Shown here piece after piece: positions 57,092 through 64,000 of a stretch of 64,000 nucleotides of DNA. The first letter of the stretch is position 1. Each line of letters starts with the position of its first letter. Source of the stretch: Polaribacter reichenbachii (lineage in GTDB: Bacteria; Bacteroidota; Bacteroidia; Flavobacteriales; Flavobacteriaceae); assembly GCF_001975665.1 (NCBI RefSeq), contig NZ_CP019419.1:62001-126000 (forward strand), given 5' to 3'. The position numbers and the translations under genes were made by a program. Below the pieces are notes generated by a model that searched no databases, was not told the origin of the DNA, and saw only the letters and a program-made list of their open reading frames with translations.

Positions 57092-57952
57092 CTATTTTAT
57101 TTTTTTTGATTTAGAAAACATCCAAGAAATTAATTCGGGTTCTTTAAATGCTTTTTTAAAAGTATCTCTATGACCTAAATTATACTCTGTATATTTTACA
57201 TCAGCATTGATGTTTTTTAAAAGTTGATACATATTTCTAGAACCTTCTACAGGATTCCATTGATCTTTATTTCCATGAAAAATCCAAATAGGAATTTCTT
57301 TTATTTTCTGAATTTGATTTGGATCTGAATAACCTGCCATTGGTATTGCTGCTGCAAATAAATTGGGTTTTCTTGCTATAAAATCCCAAGTACCAAAACC
57401 GCCCATAGATAAACCTGTTATGTAAATTCTTGAAGTATCTATCGCTTTTTCCTTTATTAATTTTTCTATTAATTCTAAAGTTGCTTTACCTGAATCAGAA
57501 GGAATTGGATTTATTTGATAAGAACCATCTTTACCTAAACCTTTAAAAGGTGTTTCTGGTTTATTACCAATCCATTTTGCCCATTCTTCATTTTCTGTTT
57601 TATCAGAACATTGTGGAACTAAAACATAACAAGGATATTTTTCTTGAGATTTGGTTGTTAATAATGAGTTTTCATTCATTAAAAACCCTGCATTTCTGTA
57701 AATTCTTTCTCCGTTTTCTGTTCCTCTTTCTCCTCTACCATGTAAAAATATTACAAGCGGAATCTTTTTTTGTTGCTTAATATTGGGTTCAAAAAATCGA
57801 TAAGGTAATTTTAAATTATTTGAAGCTGTAAAAGTGTTTTTCACCAATAAACTATCCACATTAGCTAAACTAAATTTTGGACCATTAGGTTTTGGTTTGC
57901 AAGCAAAACTAAGACAACTAAAAACAACAAATAGTAATATTTTACAATTCAC
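57092..57952 (-). CDS. Alpha/beta-hydrolase (prolyl oligopeptidase/PHB-depolymerase-like esterase) lipoprotein
   Basis: I choose the GTG at 57952 as the start, because it gives a regular lipoprotein signal (MNCKILLFVVFSCLSFAC); the upstream in-frame ATG at 57988 lies inside a terminator hairpin and adds an atypical N-terminus. The 286-residue protein has an oxyanion motif (FLHGRGERG), nucleophile Ser182 in GLSMGGFG, and a candidate Asp230 (HGNKDQW) and His261 (LGHRDTF). It resembles the small carbohydrate-esterase-like hydrolases of PULs that remove ester groups from polysaccharides. The exact substrate is unknown. It heads the operon with the lactonase, GH3 and GntP. Confidence 0.8.
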   Translation of the reverse strand: MNCKILLFVVFSCLSFACKPKPNGPKFSLANVDSLLVKNTFTASNNLKLPYRFFEPNIKQQKKIPLVIFLHGRGERGTENGERIYRNAGFLMNENSLLTTKSQEKYPCYVLVPQCSDKTENEEWAKWIGNKPETPFKGLGKDGSYQINPIPSDSGKATLELIEKLIKEKAIDTSRIYITGLSMGGFGTWDFIARKPNLFAAAIPMAGYSDPNQIQKIKEIPIWIFHGNKDQWNPVEGSRNMYQLLKNINADVKYTEYNLGHRDTFKKAFKEPELISWMFSKSKKIK

Positions 57953-57954
57953 AC

Positions 57955-57996
57955 TAAAAAATAAAAAAGCAGTACAAAGTAACTTCATACTGCCTT
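57955..57996 (-). terminator. Rho-independent terminator after the GH3 gene
   Basis: On the minus strand GCAGTA and TACTGC (57969-57974 with 57988-57993) pair, with an inner short AAG/CTT stem, followed by a T-rich tract (TTTTTTATTTTTT). It begins 19 bases after the GH3 stop codon and ends almost at the start of the esterase gene. Confidence 0.65.
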
Positions 57997-58014
57997 AAAC
58001 TTAAACAATTATAA

Positions 58015-60243
58015 TTAAAACAAACTAAACTTAATTTTTTTCACAATGTTATTTGATGCATTACCTACATACAAATAATAGTTTCCATCTTCTATAGACC
58101 AATCAGATACTTCTGTATTATAATACCCTAATTCATCAGCAGCAATAGAAATACTTACGGTTTTTTGATCTCCTTTTTCTAAAAATACTTTTGTAAAACC
58201 TTTTAATTCTTTTATAGCTCTTTGCACTTTAGATTTATGTTTACCTACATATACTTGTACTACCTCTGCTCCTTCTCTATCTCCAAGATTAGCTACATTA
58301 AATGTTACTTTTATTGTATCGCTTTTATTGTATTTTTTTTGATCAATTTTAACATCAGAAATTGTAAAATCAGAATAAGACAAACCGTAACCAAAAGCAT
58401 ATTGAGGTGTTATTTTTTTAGTATCAAACCATCTATAGCCCACCAAAATATCTTCTTTATATTCTTGATCTACACCATTTCCTGGATAAGAAATTTCGCC
58501 AAAAGAATGCGCTGCATTGTCTTCTAGTTTTTTAGGAAAAGAGAAAGGTAATTTACCAGAAGGATTTACATCTCCGCTAACCACATCTGCAATGGCATGA
58601 CCTGCCATACTACCCAAATACCAAGTTTGCAAAACCCCTTTAGTTTTAGGCAGCCAATTCATTTCTACAGCATTCCCTGTTAATAATAAAAAACCCACAT
58701 TTTTATTCACTTCGTGTATTCCATCAATTAACTTTTCTTGTCCATAAGGCAAGGCAAAAACTTCTCTATCATCTCCCTCACTATCTTGATGATGACTTTT
58801 ATTTAATCCGCCAACAAAAAGAACAACATCTGCTTTTTTAGCAGTTTCTATTGCTTTTACATACAAAGAATCTTGATTTAAAGTAGCTGGAAGAATTTCA
58901 TCATATACAGAATCACCAGACTCATACCCCATTGTATGTATTATTGTTGCATTTTTATATCTTTCTTTAATCCCTTGTAAAGGAGAAATTTCGAAAAGTG
59001 GTTTTAATTGTGATGAACCACCACCTTGTGTCATATTTCTAGTTGCATTTTCTCCAATAACAGCAATTGTTATTCCTTTTTTATCTTGAATAGGGAAAAA
59101 GTTCTCTTCATTTTTTAGCAAAACAATTCCTTCTGTAGCAACTTCTCTAGCTACTTTATGATGTTCTTTTGTGTTTAATTTTCCTAATGCTCTATTCGGA
59201 TTTAAATTTGTACGATAAATTAAACGTAAAATTCTACGAACCTTATCATCTACTAAATCTTCGCTTAATTCTCCATTTTTAATCGCTTTTAAAAACGGAT
59301 TTGCCAAAAAGTAATGTTGATAATGATTACTTGTAGTAGTCCCTAATCCATCAGTTCCTGTACCCATTTCCATATCTACACCATATAATGCAGCTTCTTT
59401 AGTGGAATGAACAGAACTCCAATCGCTAATTACAACTCCATCATAATCCCAATCAGTTTTTAAAATTTTATGTAAAATTTTGTTATGTGTAGTATACTGC
59501 CCTCTAAACTTATTATAAGCTCCCATTAAAGCCCAAACATTTGCTTTTTGCACAGCTGCTTTAAATGCTGGCAAATAAATTTCATATAAAGCTCTGTCAC
59601 TAACTTCTACGTTAATTTTATCTCGCCAATGTTCTTGATTGTTTAAGGCAAAATGTTTTACACAAGCTGCAATTCCGTTTTCTTGCACACCTTGTATATA
59701 AGGCACTACCATTGTTGATGCTAAAAACGGATCTTCTCCTAAATACTCAAAATTTCTACCATTAAATGGCGTTCTATAAATATTTACACCAGGCCCTAAC
59801 AACACATCTTTTTCTCTATATCTAGCTTCTTCTCCTAAATTGTAACCATATTTATTTGCTAATTCTGGATTAAAAGTAGCTGCTAAACAAGTTAAAGCAG
59901 GAAAAGCGGTAATAGCATCATTTGTCCAACCTGCATTTTCCCAAGCATCCCAACTAATTTCTTCTCTAACACCATGTGGCCCATCAGACATCCAAACCTC
60001 AGGTATTCCTAACCTTTCCACTCCTTTTGTACTAAATTTAGATTGTGCGTGCGTCATTGCCACCTTTTCTTCTAGCGTTAAAATAGCTATAATACTATCT
60101 ATTTTTGCTTCTATAAATGCTGTAGTTACTTCTCCTTTTTCTAATTGAATTTGTGGTATTTTATCTTGCGCTATTATATATGATATATTTAGGTATACAG
60201 TAAAAACAAAAACGCTTATGGTCTTTTTAAAAGGTACTCTCAT
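58015..60243 (-). CDS. GH3-family beta-glucosidase, periplasmic
   Basis: The 742-residue protein has a standard signal peptide (ending IIAQ) and no lipobox, unlike the other three GH3 proteins, so it should be periplasmic and soluble. The nucleophile is Asp274 (VISDWSS). MSDGPHGVREE and LGPGVNIYRTPFNGRNFEYLGEDP place it with the GH3 at 35837-37993 rather than with BglX. It has a C-terminal fibronectin III-like domain. It is expressed as its own unit, with its promoter in the gap towards the YyaL-type gene and a terminator behind it. Confidence 0.92.
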   Translation of the reverse strand: MRVPFKKTISVFVFTVYLNISYIIAQDKIPQIQLEKGEVTTAFIEAKIDSIIAILTLEEKVAMTHAQSKFSTKGVERLGIPEVWMSDGPHGVREEISWDAWENAGWTNDAITAFPALTCLAATFNPELANKYGYNLGEEARYREKDVLLGPGVNIYRTPFNGRNFEYLGEDPFLASTMVVPYIQGVQENGIAACVKHFALNNQEHWRDKINVEVSDRALYEIYLPAFKAAVQKANVWALMGAYNKFRGQYTTHNKILHKILKTDWDYDGVVISDWSSVHSTKEAALYGVDMEMGTGTDGLGTTTSNHYQHYFLANPFLKAIKNGELSEDLVDDKVRRILRLIYRTNLNPNRALGKLNTKEHHKVAREVATEGIVLLKNEENFFPIQDKKGITIAVIGENATRNMTQGGGSSQLKPLFEISPLQGIKERYKNATIIHTMGYESGDSVYDEILPATLNQDSLYVKAIETAKKADVVLFVGGLNKSHHQDSEGDDREVFALPYGQEKLIDGIHEVNKNVGFLLLTGNAVEMNWLPKTKGVLQTWYLGSMAGHAIADVVSGDVNPSGKLPFSFPKKLEDNAAHSFGEISYPGNGVDQEYKEDILVGYRWFDTKKITPQYAFGYGLSYSDFTISDVKIDQKKYNKSDTIKVTFNVANLGDREGAEVVQVYVGKHKSKVQRAIKELKGFTKVFLEKGDQKTVSISIAADELGYYNTEVSDWSIEDGNYYLYVGNASNNIVKKIKFSLF

Positions 60244-60499
60244 GTTTCAAATTTAATTTGCTGTTATTTTTTTTTATAAAACTACTTTTTAAGGATAGAT
60301 ATGGATAAAACTATTTCTACTAAGATTAAAACATTTGTTGCATTTTTTTTATGATTATAGCAGTTTTACCAGAGAATAACACATTTGTGATACTGTCTGC
60401 TTTAGATTTTGTAGCAAAAGAATTTTGTAGTTTAAAGTTTTGTAATACTTTAGTATTTATGATTTTTACATATAAATATTTAAAAACAAGATAAAAAAA
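60244..60499. promoter_or_regulatory. Divergent promoter region between GH3 and the thioredoxin-domain gene
   Basis: These 256 AT-rich bases must contain the promoters of both divergent genes. Several T-rich TTTG blocks occur, but I cannot pair a -33 and -7 element with confidence. Confidence 0.4.
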
Positions 60500-62599
60500 T
60501 TGATTTATAAAACGAAAATCTTACTTATTATTAGTCTGCTATTTTTCTTTGGATGTACTAAAAATACAGATCAAAAAAATGAATTGGCTAATGAAACCAG
60601 TCCGTATTTATTACAACATGCCAACAACCCTGTACATTGGAAAGCTTGGAATAACAAAACCTTAGAACTTGCTAAAAAAGAAAATAAATTAATTGTTATT
60701 TCTATAGGATACTCTGCTTGCCATTGGTGCCATGTTATGGAAGAAGAAAGTTTTGAAAACGATTCTATAGCCAAAATAATGAATGAAAATTTTATTAATA
60801 TTAAGGTAGATAGAGAAGAAAGACCAGATATTGATCAAATTTATATGAATGCAGTACAATTAATGACAGGTAGCGGAGGCTGGCCTCTAAATTGTATTGC
60901 TTTACCAGATGGAAGGCCCATTTTTGGCGGCACTTATTTTACCAAAGAACAATGGAAAGATGTGTTACAAAACATCTCTAAACTTTACAAAGACACCCCA
61001 GAAAAAGCAATTGACTATGCAACAAAATTAACTGAAGGCATAAAAAATTCTGAATTAATTACGCTTAAAAAAAATAATATCAATTTTAAAAAAACGGATA
61101 TTCAACAAGCTGTATGGCAATGGCAACAAAATTTTGATACCATTTACGGAGGTTCAAAAGACAGCCCTAAGTTTCCTATGCCAAATTCATTGGATTATTT
61201 ATTGAGATATGCCCATCAATTTAATGATAAAAAGGTTCAAAATCATATAAATAATACGCTTAAAAAATTAGCTTTTGGCGGTATTTACGATCAAATTAAT
61301 GGTGGTTTTTCTAGATATGCTACAGATACAAAATGGCATATTCCTCATTTTGAAAAAATGCTTTACGATAACGCACAACTTGTTAGTCTTTACGCAAAAG
61401 CATATCAACAAAGTAAAAACCCACTTTATAAAAATGTTATTGAAGAAACTTTAAATTTTGTAAAACAAGAGTTAACAGACAAAAATGGCACGTTTTTTTC
61501 TTCTTTAGATGCCGATAGTAAAAACGAAAATAATCAACTAGAAGAAGGCGCATATTATTATTGGACTGAAAAAGAACTACAAAATTTAATCAAAAAAAAT
61601 TATACTTTATTTAAAGACTATTATAATATAAATAATTTTGGCTTATGGGAAAAAGAGAGATATGTACTCATTAAAACTTCTTCGGATGAAGATTTTTCTA
61701 AAAAGCATAAAATAACTACGGATGAACTTACCAAAATCATTAAAAATTGGAAAGAAACACTAAAAGAAGCAAGAAATAAAAAAAGAAAGCCAAATTTAGA
61801 TGATAAAGTTTTAACTTCTTGGAATGCCTTAATGATAAAAGGATACACAGATGCTTACAAAGCTTTAAAAAATGAGGATTATTTAAAATCGGCATTAAAA
61901 AACGCCAATTTTATTTTAACAAATCAGTTACAAAAAGACGGAAACCTATACAGAAATTATAAAAATGGAAAGAGCTCTATAAATGCCTTTTCTGAAGATT
62001 ACGCTACTTTAATTGCTGCTTTTTTAAACCTTTACGAGGTTACTTTAGATGAAAAATGGTTAGTTCAATCAAAAAAAATAATGGATTTTACATTATCAAA
62101 CTTTTTTAATAAAGAGAATGGTATGTTCTATTTTACATCTAATAAAAACAACAACCTAATTTCTAGAAAAGTTAAGGTAATCGACAATGTTATAGCTTCA
62201 TCAAACTCCATTTTAGCAAATAGTTTATTTAAACTTAGCCTTTATTATGCAGATGCAAACTACAATAATATTGCTCAACAAATGATGAGTAACCTATATA
62301 CCGATGTTTTAGAAAGTCCTTCAGGTTATAGCAATTGGTTACACCTAATGACCAATTACACCAACCCTTTTTACGAGATAGCAACTGTTGGACAAGAAGC
62401 ATTATTAAAAAACAATGACTTGCTAGATTTATATATTCCAAACGTAATTATTGCAGGAGACACTGCCACAAATAATACCATTCCATTATTAAAAGACAAG
62501 TTTATTGAAGATGAAACTTACATCTATGTCTGTAATTTTGGAACTTGTAAATTGCCTCAAAAACAAATTAGCAAAGCCATTAAATTCATTAAAAAATAG
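60500..62599 (+). CDS. Thioredoxin-domain lipoprotein of the YyaL/SPATA20 (DUF255) family
   Basis: The 699-residue protein combines an N-terminal thioredoxin-like DUF255 domain (about 30-190) with a C-terminal six-hairpin glycosidase-like barrel (about 220-690). The conserved family start NETSPYLLQHANNPVHW and the CHWCHVM motif (Cys74, Cys77) are present. The N-terminus is a lipoprotein signal (FFFGC, Cys19), which is unusual for the family. No ATG is available in frame before the signal, so TTG at 60500 is the likely start. Homologues are widespread but their reaction is not settled. It stands alone between PUL genes and the TetR unit. Confidence 0.88.
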   Translation: MIYKTKILLIISLLFFFGCTKNTDQKNELANETSPYLLQHANNPVHWKAWNNKTLELAKKENKLIVISIGYSACHWCHVMEEESFENDSIAKIMNENFINIKVDREERPDIDQIYMNAVQLMTGSGGWPLNCIALPDGRPIFGGTYFTKEQWKDVLQNISKLYKDTPEKAIDYATKLTEGIKNSELITLKKNNINFKKTDIQQAVWQWQQNFDTIYGGSKDSPKFPMPNSLDYLLRYAHQFNDKKVQNHINNTLKKLAFGGIYDQINGGFSRYATDTKWHIPHFEKMLYDNAQLVSLYAKAYQQSKNPLYKNVIEETLNFVKQELTDKNGTFFSSLDADSKNENNQLEEGAYYYWTEKELQNLIKKNYTLFKDYYNINNFGLWEKERYVLIKTSSDEDFSKKHKITTDELTKIIKNWKETLKEARNKKRKPNLDDKVLTSWNALMIKGYTDAYKALKNEDYLKSALKNANFILTNQLQKDGNLYRNYKNGKSSINAFSEDYATLIAAFLNLYEVTLDEKWLVQSKKIMDFTLSNFFNKENGMFYFTSNKNNNLISRKVKVIDNVIASSNSILANSLFKLSLYYADANYNNIAQQMMSNLYTDVLESPSGYSNWLHLMTNYTNPFYEIATVGQEALLKNNDLLDLYIPNVIIAGDTATNNTIPLLKDKFIEDETYIYVCNFGTCKLPQKQISKAIKFIKK

Positions 62600-62675
62600 C
62601 CTTTTATTAAAATTTCTTCATCCATCAATTTAAAACTTAACACACTTTAATTCAAAGATTTTTGATTGACAAAAT

Positions 62676-62713
62676 AAAATGTTTAACTTATCTGTAAATA
62701 AGTTAAACATTTT
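62676..62713. promoter_or_regulatory. 16-bp perfect inverted repeat, probable TetR-type operator
   Basis: AAAATGTTTAACTTAT (62676-62691) is followed after 6 bases by its exact reverse complement (62698-62713). It covers the likely -33 region and abuts the -7 motif of the regulator gene 27 bases downstream, the classic position for autorepression. Confidence 0.75.
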
Positions 62714-62722
62714 GTATCTTTG
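62691..62722 (+). promoter_or_regulatory. Promoter of the TetR/ABC1 operon
   Basis: TATCTTTG at 62715-62722 matches the Bacteroidota -7 consensus TAnnTTTG. A -33-like TCTG lies about 20 bases upstream (62691-62694), inside the inverted repeat. The ATG of the regulator follows 18 bases after the -7 element. Confidence 0.6.
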
Positions 62723-62739
62723 TTGTAAATAAATAAATT

Positions 62740-63396
62740 ATGGCTGCAGAAAATCAATTATCAAAAGAAAATATTATTTCCTCTTATATGGAATTTGTGT
62801 TAGAAAACAATCATCAACCAAAATCTGTATTTAGTTTTGCTAAAGAAAATGATTTTGAAGAGAGTGATTTCTACAAGTTTTACACTTCTTTTGAAGCAAT
62901 AGAAGAAGCTATATTTTCAGAATTTTTTCATCATACAATTCAAGTTTTAGCAAAAAGTGAGGATTATGAAAATTTTGATGCTAGAAACAAACTATTAAGT
63001 TTTTACTTTACTTTTTTCGAAATGTTAACAGCTAACAGAAGTTATGTTGTTTATGCTCTTGAAAACAGTAAAAAGGATTTTAAAAAATTAAAATCACTTA
63101 AAAAATTACGTCAAGATTTCATTACATATATCAACAATTTGGGAATTGAAAAACTAGATTTAAAGCAAGAAAAACTAGAAAAAATTCAGGATAAAACCAT
63201 TCAAGAATCTTCTTGGTTTCATTTATTAGTAACAATGAAATTTTGGTTAGATGACACCTCTGCATCCTTTGAAAAAACAGATCTTTTTATTGAAAAATCT
63301 ATCAATGCTCGTTTTGACTTAATGGATATAAAACCACTAAAAAGCATCATCGATTTTGGAAAATTCATCCTAAAAGAAAAAGTTAACTTTAATTAA
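62740..63396 (+). CDS. TetR-family transcriptional regulator
   Basis: The 218-residue protein has a TetR-like N-terminal helix-turn-helix (about 8-60, SVFSFAKENDFEESDFYKFY) and an all-helical ligand/dimer domain in the rest. The helix-turn-helix is somewhat divergent. The gene follows a long perfect inverted repeat and is probably autorepressed. The ABC1-type kinase gene starts 6 bases after its stop, so the two form an operon. The effector is unknown. Confidence 0.75.
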   Translation: MAAENQLSKENIISSYMEFVLENNHQPKSVFSFAKENDFEESDFYKFYTSFEAIEEAIFSEFFHHTIQVLAKSEDYENFDARNKLLSFYFTFFEMLTANRSYVVYALENSKKDFKKLKSLKKLRQDFITYINNLGIEKLDLKQEKLEKIQDKTIQESSWFHLLVTMKFWLDDTSASFEKTDLFIEKSINARFDLMDIKPLKSIIDFGKFILKEKVNFN

Positions 63397-63402
63397 AAGC
63401 CT

Positions 63403-64000
63403 ATGAAAACAATAGATTCTATACCAACTTCTAAAATACAAAGGGCTTCTAAATTGGTTACAACAGGAGCAAAAATTGGCGTGAATTACCTTAAATATTA
63501 TGGTGATAAAATGACCAAAACAGAAGATGAAGCCAAAGCAAAATTAAACGAAAATAATGCGGAAGATATTTATGATGGTTTAAAACAATTAAAAGGTAGT
63601 GCCTTAAAAGTTGCTCAAATGTTGAGTATGGAAAAAAGCATTTTACCACAGGCTTATGTAGAAAAATTTTCGCTCTCTCAGTTTTCTGTTCCTCCCCTAT
63701 CACCTGCTTTAGTTACCAAAACTTTTAAAAATTATTTTGGTAAAAATCCGAATGAAATTTATGATAAATTCAATTCAGTTTCTGTAAATGCTGCCAGTAT
63801 TGGTCAAGTACACAAAGCTGAAAAAGATGGCAAAAAATTGGCTGTTAAAATTCAATATCCTGGAGTTGCAGAAAGTATTGCATCAGATTTGGCTTTGGTA
63901 AAACCAATTGCCATTAAAATGTTTAATATTAAAGGAAAAGATTCTGATAAATATTTTAAAGAAGTAGAAAATAAATTAGTTGAAGAAACAAATTACGTTT
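63403..64000 (+). CDS. ABC1/UbiB-family (AarF-type) atypical kinase, 3' end cut by the window
   Basis: The first 199 residues are visible. The N-terminal extension holds the family's KxGQ-type element as LKVAQMLSM (Ala in place of Gly). The Ala-rich loop appears as NAASIGQVHKA, and the ATP-site lysine is in LAVKIQYPG. ABC1 kinases act in quinone synthesis or lipid homeostasis. The members linked to TetR genes in flavobacteria are uncharacterised as far as I know. The gene is co-transcribed with the regulator. Confidence 0.88.
   Translation, partial: MKTIDSIPTSKIQRASKLVTTGAKIGVNYLKYYGDKMTKTEDEAKAKLNENNAEDIYDGLKQLKGSALKVAQMLSMEKSILPQAYVEKFSLSQFSVPPLSPALVTKTFKNYFGKNPNEIYDKFNSVSVNAASIGQVHKAEKDGKKLAVKIQYPGVAESIASDLALVKPIAIKMFNIKGKDSDKYFKEVENKLVEETNYV

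Noticed and set aside
57953..57988. N-terminal extension of the esterase starting at the ATG at 57988
   Set aside because: It lies inside the terminator hairpin and puts a charged residue in the middle of an over-long signal peptide; the GTG at 57952 gives a regular lipoprotein signal.
1..64000. CRISPR array, tRNA, rRNA, prophage or plasmid functions
   Set aside because: No regularly spaced repeats, no tRNA-like cloverleaf, no conserved rRNA stretches and no phage or replication genes were seen.

Overview
The window is AT-rich bacterial DNA from the Bacteroidota, most likely a marine member of the Flavobacteriaceae close to Polaribacter or its relatives. The evidence is three SusC/SusD pairs, many lipoproteins with short N-terminal lipoboxes, a type IX secretion (Por) sorting domain, a FecR/ECF sigma pair, a hybrid two-component sensor, genes without a Shine-Dalgarno sequence, and a promoter of the Bacteroidota TAnnTTTG type. 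I see no rRNA, tRNA, CRISPR array or intact mobile element.

Region 1 (1-14662, minus strand) looks like a peptide- or protein-harvesting locus. An ECF sigma factor, an M14 carboxypeptidase, a FecR anti-sigma factor, a SusC with an STN signalling domain, a SusD, a LamG lipoprotein and two C10 (streptopain-like) cysteine peptidases follow one another. The secreted peptidases would cut the target, SusCD would import the peptides, and the FecR/sigma pair would report uptake.

Region 2 (14663-21885) is a loose junction. It holds two gene fragments (an HlyD-type adaptor and an AraC-type C-terminus), a subtilase lipoprotein, a GH2 glycosidase lipoprotein and a DUF6377-type membrane regulator.

Region 3 (22182-52492, plus strand) is a large beta-glucan (laminarin-type) utilisation locus. 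The first operon is SusC, SusD, a PKD/CBM-like surface glycan-binding lipoprotein, two GH30, GH3, GH16, an SGLT-type sodium/sugar symporter and a second GH3. Next come an MFS sugar porter and a hybrid two-component sensor, then a second SusC/SusD pair, a terminator, and an FG-GAP/ASPIC-UnbV lipoprotein. The GH16 would open beta-1,3 backbones, the GH30 enzymes beta-1,6 branches, the GH3 enzymes would release glucose, and the SSS and MFS carriers would take it up. No GH17 is present.

Region 4 (52489-60243, minus strand) continues the theme with GH3, then an esterase, an SMP-30/gluconolactonase, another GH3 and a GntP-type gluconate permease. This suggests a side route for sugar lactones or aldonic acids. 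Region 5 (60500-64000, plus strand) is different: a thioredoxin-domain YyaL/SPATA20-type lipoprotein, then a TetR-type regulator with a 16-bp perfect inverted-repeat operator, and the start of an ABC1/UbiB-type kinase gene that runs off the window.
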